From assembly GCF_002094855.1 (NCBI RefSeq), contig NZ_ARYN01000017.1, positions 1-64,000 of the forward strand: 64,000 nt of DNA, read 5' to 3'. Positions 53,037 to 60,580 of the stretch are shown here, piece by piece. Source of the stretch: Zunongwangia atlantica 22II14-10F7 (lineage in GTDB: Bacteria > Bacteroidota > Bacteroidia > Flavobacteriales > Flavobacteriaceae). The translations under genes were made by a program, and so were the position numbers. Positions within the stretch are counted from its first letter, which is position 1; each line of letters opens with the position of its first letter. The notes below the pieces were generated by a model, which saw nothing but the letters and a program-made list of their open reading frames with translations, was not told where the DNA came from and did not search any database.

Positions 53037-53377
53037 CAACTACTATTTTCTGCATCTGGGATCTAAATAAAGAATTAATTTCCTATAAGTTAAAATTTTA
53101 AGACTTTTTTCGATAAGATTCTTAAATAAACTGCAAAAACCACAAAGCATCTTACAATTCATATAATTACTTATAAATCAACATGTTTCAACACACCAAA
53201 ATGCTACATAAACGATAAAAACGTCATGTTATCGATAAAAATGTTCCTTAAATAAACGTTAAACGGTTTTATGCGGCATAAAAATTGTTATTCCAAAAAC
53301 AGTCCCCACCTCCCTATTTATCAGCGATTTGATAAGTTCAATTTGTAACATTTTTTATTAATATAAATTCTTTTATT
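53037..53377. other. Divergent regulatory region between the EPS operon and tonB
   Basis: 340 bp with no gene. It holds CGATAAAAACGT (53213-53224) and CGATAAAAATGT (53233-53244), 20 bp apart, and a 17-bp dyad TTTTATGC-G-GCATAAAA (53267-53283). A near-consensus plus-strand -7 box TCAATTTG lies at 53338-53345, 33 bp before the tonB ATG. I found no exact TAnnTTTG on minus for the operon. Confidence 0.5.
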
Positions 53378-54097
53378 ATGAAACCAAAGAAGAACCCAAA
53401 GGCAGATCTTAGGAAAAAGACCGTTTTATTTTTACAAATAGGGCTCATCGTCGTCTTACTATTCTCTTACTTAATGATCAATTTAAAAACCTACGACACA
53501 AAACAAGCGAAAGTAGAACAATGGGATCCTATAGAAATGACTGAAGAAGAAGCTATTCCTATAACAAAGGTTCAGGAAGACTTACCACCGCCAAAACCTA
53601 AAGATCCACCGGTAATAGAACTAATTCCTGATGAATCTCCTGATACTGAGGACGAAATAGAAACTACAGAAACTAGTCTTGATGATATTATAGAGGTAGA
53701 CGAAATTATTGAAGCTCCAGATGATGATCCTGTAGAACCTGTACCTTTTGAATTTATCGAAGATGTACCAATTTTTCCAGGCTGCGAAAGCTTAAACGAT
53801 AATGAAGAACGAAAAGCCTGTATGAGTGAAAAAATCTCTCGTTTTATAAGCAAAAGATTCGATACCGGCCTTGGTGAAGATTTAGGCCTAAGCGGTATAA
53901 ATCGAGTAACGATAATGTTCGAAATAGATAAAAATGGTGAAGTAAATAATGTTAAAGCAAGAGGTCCACACAAACTTCTAGAAGAAGAAGGAAAAAGGGT
54001 TATTAAACTGTTACCTAAAATGGAACCTGGGAAACAAAGAGGCAAACCAGTACCTGTTCGCTATGTAATACCTATAAACTTTAAAGTACAAAATTAA
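53378..54097 (+). CDS. TonB-family energy transducer
   Basis: 239 residues. Cytoplasmic N-terminus, one membrane helix (~17-37), an acidic/Pro-rich periplasmic spacer (LPPPKPKDPP, then EIIEAPDDDPVEPVP) and a TonB C-terminal domain (~140-239: FPGCE..., VTIMFEIDKNGEVNNVKARGPHKLLEEEGKRV ... PVPVRYVIPINFKV). The FPGCESL...C segment is typical of flavobacterial TonB-like proteins. It would pass proton-motive energy to outer-membrane TonB receptors. ExbB/ExbD genes are not near. Confidence 0.9.
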   Translation: MKPKKNPKADLRKKTVLFLQIGLIVVLLFSYLMINLKTYDTKQAKVEQWDPIEMTEEEAIPITKVQEDLPPPKPKDPPVIELIPDESPDTEDEIETTETSLDDIIEVDEIIEAPDDDPVEPVPFEFIEDVPIFPGCESLNDNEERKACMSEKISRFISKRFDTGLGEDLGLSGINRVTIMFEIDKNGEVNNVKARGPHKLLEEEGKRVIKLLPKMEPGKQRGKPVPVRYVIPINFKVQN

Positions 54098-54129
54098 AAT
54101 CACAAGTATATATAACAACTACTTTTATA

Positions 54130-54157
54130 GAGGCCAGCCGATACTGGCCTCTTTTTT
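54130..54157 (+). terminator. Intrinsic terminator after tonB
   Basis: GAGGCCAG and CTGGCCTC form a perfect 8-bp stem with a CCGATA loop, followed by six T. Confidence 0.92.
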
Positions 54158-54237
54158 ATAATCCAATATTTTAGGCATTTTCAGCCTAAATAATTTATAA
54201 AAATTCACTAACTTAATGTACTCTAAGTAATTGGGTT

Positions 54238-54648
54238 ATGAGACTTGCAGATTCTAAATATGTCGACCAGGTAATCGAATTTATCGATTATGATTTTGGA
54301 ATTTTCTATTTCTTTGATGACATTATTGTTTCTGAAATGCATGAAGGAATCACTTTTAACTGGAAATGTGCCGAAAAAGTAATCGCCGACGCCAAAAGGA
54401 TCTTAGGTGAAGATTGCCGCCCTCATTATATCTCTAACCGAATTAATGAATATTACACAGTCTCTCAAGACTGGCTAAAATTTTTCAATAATCGTTATTT
54501 TTTAAAGAGTTTTTCGGTAATCACACCTCACCCTTCTGGAATGATGAATCTTATCTTCGAGAGAATGTTCTATAGAAGAAGAATATTCCAGGTAACTTCA
54601 TTACATGATGCATTTCAGCACATTTACGAACTTCAAGAGGAAGTATAA
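54238..54648 (+). CDS. Conserved flavobacterial protein, 136 aa, STAS/SpoIIAA-like pattern
   Basis: 136 residues without signal or membrane helix. It has a STAS-type alternation: initial YVDQVIEFIDYDFGIFYFFDDII strand region, MHEGITFNWKCAEKVIADAKRIL helix, HYISNRINEYYTVSQDWLKFF and SFSVITPHPSGMMNLIFERMFYRRR. Similar orphan proteins occur widely in Flavobacteriaceae; the resemblance to the SpoIIAA-like proteins of the metal island is one of pattern only. Stands alone between tonB and tetR. Function unknown. Confidence 0.55.
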   Translation: MRLADSKYVDQVIEFIDYDFGIFYFFDDIIVSEMHEGITFNWKCAEKVIADAKRILGEDCRPHYISNRINEYYTVSQDWLKFFNNRYFLKSFSVITPHPSGMMNLIFERMFYRRRIFQVTSLHDAFQHIYELQEEV

Positions 54649-54693
54649 AATCATCTTTTCTCAACAACTACATCGATATAGGTTAAAACAAAA

Positions 54694-54726
54694 TTAAACA
54701 AATGTTTGATTTAAACAATTGTTTAA
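54694..54726. promoter_or_regulatory. Paired palindromic operators at the tetR-efflux promoter
   Basis: TTAAACAATTGTTTAA (54711-54726) is a perfect 16-bp palindrome; just before it TTAAACAAATGTTTGA (54694-54709) is a near copy, 17 bp centre to centre. The first overlaps the -7 box at 54724-54731, so a bound TetR dimer would block the promoter. TetR proteins usually bind such dyads and repress their own operon. Confidence 0.75.
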
Positions 54727-54731
54727 TTTTG
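54724..54731 (+). promoter_or_regulatory. TAnnTTTG -7 element of the tetR operon
   Basis: TAATTTTG matches the Bacteroidota -7 consensus; a TTTG at 54705-54708 lies 15 bp upstream, slightly short for a -33 box. It is 25 bp before the tetR ATG. Confidence 0.65.
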
Positions 54732-54755
54732 TGCCGAATAATTGATTTAGGGATT

Positions 54756-55376
54756 ATGGAACTAAGCGAAAAACAATTACACATCATTAAAGTTACAGAA
54801 GAACTCTTTGCTAAAAATGGTTTTGACGGCACTTCTGTAAGAATGATTGCAAAAACAGCGAATATTAATATCGCCATGATCTCTTATTATTTTGGTAGTA
54901 AAGAAAAACTATTAGAAACCATTGTTAACTATCGTATTTCGAACTTTAAAATCGAAATAGATCAGGTTATTTCAGATGGAACCTCTTACCTGAACAAAGT
55001 CGATTCTATTATTGCCATCATAATTAAGCGCATTCATAAAGGCCGCCGAATCCAAAAACTGGTTCATTTTGAATTTTCAAGAGAAAACCCAAAAATTGAT
55101 TTCTCGAATTATCTAAAGCAAAAAGAAGAAAATCTGGAACTCTTTAGAACGCTTATTGAAGCAGGACAAAAAGAAGGCATATTTAGTAAAGATGTTAATA
55201 TAGAGCTTATAATTCCTACAATTTTAGGTAGTTATTTTAATCTCTATTATAACAAAAAAATCTACTCAAAAGTTCATGGTCTTTTTAAGGAAGAAGATTT
55301 CGATCAATTTGTATTCACCACTTTAACCCAACATATTCAAAGAACAATAAAAGCAATTTTAACCTATGAAGAGTAA
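54756..55376 (+). CDS. TetR-family repressor of the efflux operon
   Basis: 206 residues from ATG at 54756 (MELSEKQLHIIKVTEELF), chosen over the longer frame from 54702 because that start lies in the operator/promoter. N-terminal HTH (LFAKNGFDGTSVRMIAKTANINIAMISYYFGSKEKLLETIV) is a clear TetR domain, here with S-YYF. The C-terminal ligand-binding part is variable. Its stop overlaps the tolC start. It likely represses tetR-tolC-emrA-emrB until a toxic ligand binds. Confidence 0.92.
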   Translation: MELSEKQLHIIKVTEELFAKNGFDGTSVRMIAKTANINIAMISYYFGSKEKLLETIVNYRISNFKIEIDQVISDGTSYLNKVDSIIAIIIKRIHKGRRIQKLVHFEFSRENPKIDFSNYLKQKEENLELFRTLIEAGQKEGIFSKDVNIELIIPTILGSYFNLYYNKKIYSKVHGLFKEEDFDQFVFTTLTQHIQRTIKAILTYEE

Positions 55377-56694
55377 ATCCCTAGTGTTAGTGTGTTGTTT
55401 ACTTTTAGGTTTAAAAAGTTTCTCGCAAGAGAATCAAAATTTAAGCCTTGAAGAAGCTGTAAACATCGCCATTAATAATAGTGACGATGCAAAGCTTGCT
55501 GAAACAACTATCAAAACAGCTTCAGAAGAACTGAAGGTTACTAAAAACAGTCAATATCCAGAATTTTCACTTTCTGTGCAATATCAATATCTTACCAGCC
55601 CAGATATCGATTTGCAACTTGCGCTAGGAAATTCAGATCCTGCAGATAGTGAAACTGAAGAAGTTGGCACACCAGATATTAATCAAATTATGCTGGGACA
55701 GGCAAGTGTTTCTATGCCTATATTTTCTGGTTTTAGATTGAAAAATGCTGTAAATGCTAGTCAGAACAATTTTGAAGCAACAAGTCTGGAAGCTGCTAGT
55801 GCAAAAGAGCGCATCGCATTACAAACCATAAGCACTTATCTTAATCTCTATAAGGCACAGCAAATGGTAGCGGTTGTAAAAGAGAATCTTAAAAGCGCCC
55901 AACAGCGCGTGAAAGATTTTAGTGCGATGGAAGAAAACGGACTTCTAGCTCGCAATGATCTTTTAAAAGCACAGCTTCAGGAATCCAATATTAATCTTAC
56001 TTTAAAAGAAGCCGAAAAAAATGTTAGGATTCTAAATTTTAGATTAGCCACATTTTTAAAACTTCCTGAAGATTCTACCTTCAAATTACCTGAAGAAACC
56101 ATTGGAGTAACACCCTCAGTAGAAAATACAAGCATACATCGTGCAGATTTAGAGGCCTTAGATTATAGACAAAAAGCTTCAGAAAATAGTATAAAAATGG
56201 CCAAAGCTGCCTATTATCCTTCTATCGCTTTATTGGGTGGTTATGCTGCTTTAGATATTCAAAATGCGTTAACTGTTACTAACGCTATGAATGTAGGAGT
56301 GGGTGTAAGCTATGATATCTCGAATATTTTTAAAGCCAAAAATGAAGTTAAATTGGCACAACATAAAGCTGAAGAATTACAATATAACATTGCAAAGGCA
56401 AAAGACGATGTAAAGATTCAGGTTGAAAATGCTAAAGAAGAATATCAGCTAGCCTTAACACAGTTCGAAGTATACTCCCAATCCCAGGAACAAGCTGAAG
56501 AAAATTACCGGATCGTAAAAGATAAATACGATAATGGTCTAGTAGACACCAACGATCTTTTAGAAGCCGATGTAGACCAACTTCAGTCTAAAATAAATAA
56601 AACAAACGCCCAGGCCGATATTAGCTTAAAATACTATCAATTATTACAGGCTGAAGGTCTTTTAACAAATAAATTCAATTTCAAAAATAACTAA
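55366..56694 (+). CDS. TolC-family outer-membrane channel
   Basis: 442 residues. Signal peptide (SLVLVCCLLLGLKSFSQ), then two OEP repeats with long coiled coils (LSLEEAVNIAINNSDDAKLAE ... ; ALDYRQKASENSIKMAKAAYYPSIALLGGY ...), the usual pattern of an outer-membrane exit duct. Its ATG overlaps the tetR stop by 11 bp. It would form the outer part of the pump with the next two genes. Confidence 0.92.
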   Translation: MKSKSLVLVCCLLLGLKSFSQENQNLSLEEAVNIAINNSDDAKLAETTIKTASEELKVTKNSQYPEFSLSVQYQYLTSPDIDLQLALGNSDPADSETEEVGTPDINQIMLGQASVSMPIFSGFRLKNAVNASQNNFEATSLEAASAKERIALQTISTYLNLYKAQQMVAVVKENLKSAQQRVKDFSAMEENGLLARNDLLKAQLQESNINLTLKEAEKNVRILNFRLATFLKLPEDSTFKLPEETIGVTPSVENTSIHRADLEALDYRQKASENSIKMAKAAYYPSIALLGGYAALDIQNALTVTNAMNVGVGVSYDISNIFKAKNEVKLAQHKAEELQYNIAKAKDDVKIQVENAKEEYQLALTQFEVYSQSQEQAEENYRIVKDKYDNGLVDTNDLLEADVDQLQSKINKTNAQADISLKYYQLLQAEGLLTNKFNFKNN

Positions 56695-56707
56695 TCTTTT
56701 TACTAAG

Positions 56708-57790
56708 ATGGAAGAAAAGAAAAAAGCGAATAAGAAGTTTATCTTCATAATAGGAGCATTAATATTGGTAGGAATTGTATATGGTGGCTACAAGTTTATA
56801 CATTCCCTTTCTCACGAAGAGACCGACGATGCCCAAATTGAAGCCAAGATGAACCCAATTATCCCTCATGTAAGTGGTTATGTTGAAAAAGTGTACGTAA
56901 GCGATAATCAAAAAGTAAAAAAGGGAGACACCTTGCTAATAATTGATAGTCGCGATTATAAAGTACAGTTACAACAAGCTAGAGCTAATTTACTAGCTTC
57001 TGAAAGTCAGGTTGGTGTTGCAAAAGCAAGCATAGGATCATACCAGGCAAATGCAGCAGCATCTAACTCACAATACAAATCTGCCGGTGGAAATATTAAA
57101 TCTGCAGAGATTAAATTATGGAGAGCCACTCAGGATTTTAAACGTTACGAAAATCTTTTTGCCAATCATTCTATTACAGAACAGCAATACGAACAGGCTT
57201 TAGCGGCAAAACAAGAAGCTGAGCAACAATTAGAAATTTTAAAGAATCAGGAAAAAGCTTCTGCCAGCCAACGTAATGCTGCCGTTTCTCAAACAGAAAT
57301 TTCAGAAAATCAGGTTAGCGTTGCTGAAGCTAATGTAGAAAGCGCAAAAGCTGCTTTAGATGCTGCATTATTAAATATGGATTATACGGTAATAACCGCT
57401 CCTATAGATGGGCAATTATCTAGCGTAGATATCCAGCCGGGACAATTTATCCAACCGGGACAATCACTTTTTTATCTGGTAAATACTAACGATAAATGGA
57501 TTATCGCCAACTTTAAAGAAACTCAGCTTGAAAAAATGCGCGTGGGACAAAAAGTTGGGATTGAAGTTGATGCCTACCCAGGTTACGAATTTGAAGGAAA
57601 AATTACTGCTTTTTCTCCTGCAACTGGTGCAAGGTTCTCTTTATTACCACCAGATAATGCTACCGGAAACTTTGTAAAAACAGTACAAAGATTACCGGTT
57701 AAAATAGAATTTTCAGATAAAAATGATAAAGAAAAATTAGAGCGTCTACGCTCTGGAATGAACGTTCTGGTAGACGTGCATTTAAAATAA
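56708..57790 (+). CDS. EmrA/HlyD-family membrane-fusion protein
   Basis: 360 residues. One N-terminal membrane helix (~10-30), barrel-sandwich halves (MNPIIPHVSGYVEKVYVSDNQKVKKGDTLLIID; VITAPIDGQLSSVDIQPGQFIQPGQ) around a long coiled coil rich in Gln/Ala, and C-terminal beta domain (WIIANFKETQLEKMRVGQKVGIEVDAYPG). It joins the MFS pump to TolC. The order TolC-EmrA-EmrB is typical. Confidence 0.92.
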   Translation: MEEKKKANKKFIFIIGALILVGIVYGGYKFIHSLSHEETDDAQIEAKMNPIIPHVSGYVEKVYVSDNQKVKKGDTLLIIDSRDYKVQLQQARANLLASESQVGVAKASIGSYQANAAASNSQYKSAGGNIKSAEIKLWRATQDFKRYENLFANHSITEQQYEQALAAKQEAEQQLEILKNQEKASASQRNAAVSQTEISENQVSVAEANVESAKAALDAALLNMDYTVITAPIDGQLSSVDIQPGQFIQPGQSLFYLVNTNDKWIIANFKETQLEKMRVGQKVGIEVDAYPGYEFEGKITAFSPATGARFSLLPPDNATGNFVKTVQRLPVKIEFSDKNDKEKLERLRSGMNVLVDVHLK

Positions 57791-57793
57791 ATT

Positions 57794-59389
57794 ATGGCTG
57801 AAGAAAAAGCTCAAATACAAGACGAAGACAGCCTGGTTGAATATGGTTTTAGAAGGGTAATCATTACTATTACTGCGGTTTTATGTGCGCTTCTGGAAAT
57901 TATTGATACTACGATTGTAAATGTTGCGCTTAACGATATGCGCGGGAGTCTTGGTGCTACATTAACAGATATAGCATGGGTAATTACCGCCTATGCTATT
58001 GCCAACGTTATCATTATCCCAATGACGAGTTGGCTTTCTAAACAGTTTGGACGCCGAAATTACTTTGCGGCTTCTATCATTGTTTTTACCATTTCCTCTT
58101 TTCTCTGCGGAAATGCAACAAATATCTGGGAGCTGGTAGCCTTCAGGTTTATTCAGGGAATGGGTGGTGGTGCTCTTTTGGTAACCGCCCAAACTATTAT
58201 TACTGAAAGTTACCCGGTAGCGAAACGTGGTATGGCTCAAGCTATTTATGGTATGGGTGTAATTGTAGGGCCTACTTTGGGACCACCATTGGGTGGATAC
58301 TTAGTAGATCATTTTTCGTGGCCTTATATTTTTTACATTAATATACCACTTGGTATTATTGCGACTTTCCTTACTATTCTTTTTGTAAGAAGCCCTAAAT
58401 ATGGTGATAAACTTAAAGCAAATCAGGTAGACTGGTGGGGAATTATCTTACTGGCAACCTTTATAGGATCATTACAATTTGTATTAGAACATGGGCAACA
58501 GGACGACTGGTTTGAAGATGGCACCATTGTAACTTTATCAATAATGGCGGTTTTTGGACTGGTTTTATTTATCTGGCGAGAACTTACGTATAAATACCCT
58601 GTAGTGAACTTAAGAGTACTTAAGGATGCTAATTTAAGCATAGGTACCATACTTACTTTTATTCTTGGTTTTGGTCTTTTTGGATCTACATTTATTATTC
58701 CTATTTACACACAATCTATCTTGGGGTGGACGGCAACCGATGCCGGACTTTTACTTATCCCAAGTTCGATTACCACAGGATTAATGATGCCGGTTATTGG
58801 TAAACTATTAGAACGAGGTGTGCCTCAAAAAATACTTGCAGCCGCAGGATTTGGCATATTCTTTTTATACAGTTTATGGATGTATTTGTTAATGACGCCA
58901 GATACAGGATCTGAACATATGTTTTGGCCATTGGTTGTACGCGGAGTTGGATTAGGATTATTATTTGTACCTATTACCACCTTATCACTTTCAACTTTAA
59001 AAGGTAAAGATATTGGTGATGGTGCTGCATTTACAGGAATGATGCGCCAACTTGGTGGTTCTTTTGGGATTGCTATTATTACCACCTTTGTTTCAAGATT
59101 TACGCAACAACACCGGGTAGAATTAATTCCAAATATAAGTCCCATTAATTTTCAGGTACAGCAAAGGATCCATGCGTTACAGCAAAATTTTATTCAAAGG
59201 GGATTTAGCATTAATGAATCTTTGGACAAAGCATATAGCTTATTAGATGCAAATATCATGAGACAGGCTACTGTTCTTTCATATATGGATGTATTTCTTT
59301 ATCTGGGAATTCTATTTTTAATATGTGTTCCATTTGTACTCTTAATTAAAAAAGGTTCAGGAAAAGTAGATACTAGTTCTGTACATTAA
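57794..59389 (+). CDS. EmrB/QacA-type MFS drug exporter (DHA2, 14 TMS)
   Basis: 531 residues, 14 membrane helices. Motif D1-like LEIIDTTIVNVALNDM in TM1, motif A SWLSKQFGRRNYF, motif C GMGVIVGPTLGPPLGGYLVDHFSWPYIFYINIPLG; all classic for the DHA2 group. It exports hydrophobic compounds with proton uptake through EmrA and TolC. It ends the operon and is followed by two hairpins. Confidence 0.93.
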   Translation: MAEEKAQIQDEDSLVEYGFRRVIITITAVLCALLEIIDTTIVNVALNDMRGSLGATLTDIAWVITAYAIANVIIIPMTSWLSKQFGRRNYFAASIIVFTISSFLCGNATNIWELVAFRFIQGMGGGALLVTAQTIITESYPVAKRGMAQAIYGMGVIVGPTLGPPLGGYLVDHFSWPYIFYINIPLGIIATFLTILFVRSPKYGDKLKANQVDWWGIILLATFIGSLQFVLEHGQQDDWFEDGTIVTLSIMAVFGLVLFIWRELTYKYPVVNLRVLKDANLSIGTILTFILGFGLFGSTFIIPIYTQSILGWTATDAGLLLIPSSITTGLMMPVIGKLLERGVPQKILAAAGFGIFFLYSLWMYLLMTPDTGSEHMFWPLVVRGVGLGLLFVPITTLSLSTLKGKDIGDGAAFTGMMRQLGGSFGIAIITTFVSRFTQQHRVELIPNISPINFQVQQRIHALQQNFIQRGFSINESLDKAYSLLDANIMRQATVLSYMDVFLYLGILFLICVPFVLLIKKGSGKVDTSSVH

Positions 59390-59403
59390 AAAATTGCTAC
59401 CCC

Positions 59404-59466
59404 AAATGCCAAATATTGGCATTTTATAAGCCATCGCAAGCTCCCCAACTTGCGGTGGCTTTTTTA
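59404..59466 (+). terminator. Tandem terminators after the efflux operon
   Basis: AAATGCCAA/TTGGCATTT (59404-59424, 9-bp stem) and then AAGCCATCGCAAG/CTTGCGGTGGCTT with a T-run (59428-59466). Confidence 0.88.
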
Positions 59467-59599
59467 TTTTTTTTACCTTCCAACCCCACTTAACTATCAA
59501 AAACAACCGTTTAACGACACTAATTTTTAATTAAACGAATACAATTTTATTTTCCCTAAGATTATCTGAATTTTGTTTACATAAGACACTAAAATTAAA

Positions 59600-60013
59600 A
59601 TGAAAAATAAGCTAACAATCCTTTTTATCGAGGACGATATGATTGAAGTGATGAAATTGAACAGAACAATTTCTTCACTATCCCTACCTCACCATATCAT
59701 TGAAGCTAAAAATGGTGAAGAAGCCCTAACTATTTTAAACAAAAAAGATCGCTTGCCAGATATTATATTTTTAGATCTTAACATGCCTAAAATGAACGGC
59801 ATAGAGTTTCTTAAAATATTAAAAGCAGATGATATTTTAAAGTACATCCCAACTATTATCCTAACCACTTCTAGTAACCGAAGAGATCTACTGGAGTGCT
59901 ACAAAATTGGTATTGCAGGATACATTATTAAACCTCTAAAATACGAGGATTATGTATCTAAACTTAGTAGCGCCCTGGATTATTGGAGTCAGAATGAATT
60001 GATTAAAGGATAA
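59600..60013 (+). CDS. Single-domain response regulator
   Basis: 137 residues, receiver domain only. Acid pocket EDD (~11-13), phospho-acceptor Asp59 in IIFLDLNMP, Thr89/Thr90 in ILTTSS and Lys111 in IKPLK, so it should accept phosphate. No output domain, so it probably acts by protein contact (CheY-like or Rcp-like). It is the first gene of the operon, with the H-NOX gene 6 bp downstream. A weak -7-like box (GAATTTTG, 59568-59575) lies upstream. Confidence 0.93.
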   Translation: MKNKLTILFIEDDMIEVMKLNRTISSLSLPHHIIEAKNGEEALTILNKKDRLPDIIFLDLNMPKMNGIEFLKILKADDILKYIPTIILTTSSNRRDLLECYKIGIAGYIIKPLKYEDYVSKLSSALDYWSQNELIKG

Positions 60014-60019
60014 TATATT

Positions 60020-60580
60020 ATGAAAGGCATAGTATTTACTGAATTCCTCGAGATGGTCGAGGAAAAATTCGGTATTGAAGTGGTAGATCATATTTTAAAT
60101 GAATCTAAACTTCAATCTGAAGGTATTTATACCTCTGTAGGCACCTACGATTTTATAGAAATGCAAAGCCTCTTAATAAATCTAAGCAAAAAGGTCGCTA
60201 TTCCTTTAGATGATCTTATTTATAGCTACGGACTCTATTTTTTTAATACACTTACAAAAGTACATCCCGGGATCTTTGCACTTTATAAAGATCCTATAGA
60301 GCTACTTTCTTCCATAGAAAATCATATTCATGTTCAGGTTAGAAAATTATATCCAGGAGCAGAGCTTCCAACGTTTAAAATTGAGAAAAAGACTGAAGAT
60401 CAACTGGAAATTTTGTATTTTTCAGAAAGAGCAATGTACATGTTCGCCAAAGCCCTAATGGAAAAAACTTTTGAACACTACGACCAGGCTTCCAAAATTC
60501 GGTTAGAAAAAATCGAAAATAATGGAACAAAGGTCAGATTCCTGATATCAAAAAAATATGGAACCTACCAAAAAGATTGA
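60020..60580 (+). CDS. H-NOX heme nitric-oxide/oxygen-binding sensor
   Basis: 186 residues, the family length. MKGIVFTEFLEMVEEKFG start, heme-ligand His104 in HVQVRKLYPGAELP and the heme-propionate-binding YxSxR motif as Tyr133-Phe-Ser135-Glu-Arg137; both key sites are intact and shifted by two from the well-studied Tt H-NOX (His102, Tyr131, Ser133, Arg135). No obvious distal tyrosine cluster is recognised, which is usual in NO-specific members of facultative bacteria. It senses NO and adjusts a partner, here almost surely the kinase whose ATG lies inside its last codons (overlap of 23 bp). Confidence 0.92.
   Translation: MKGIVFTEFLEMVEEKFGIEVVDHILNESKLQSEGIYTSVGTYDFIEMQSLLINLSKKVAIPLDDLIYSYGLYFFNTLTKVHPGIFALYKDPIELLSSIENHIHVQVRKLYPGAELPTFKIEKKTEDQLEILYFSERAMYMFAKALMEKTFEHYDQASKIRLEKIENNGTKVRFLISKKYGTYQKD

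Noticed and set aside
53572-54045. 157-codon minus-strand Ser-rich frame opposite tonB
   Set aside because: Low-complexity antisense shadow of the TonB acidic and C-terminal region.
54702-54755. Longer TetR start
   Set aside because: The extra codons cover the operator and -7 box, and the HTH domain begins normally from 54756.
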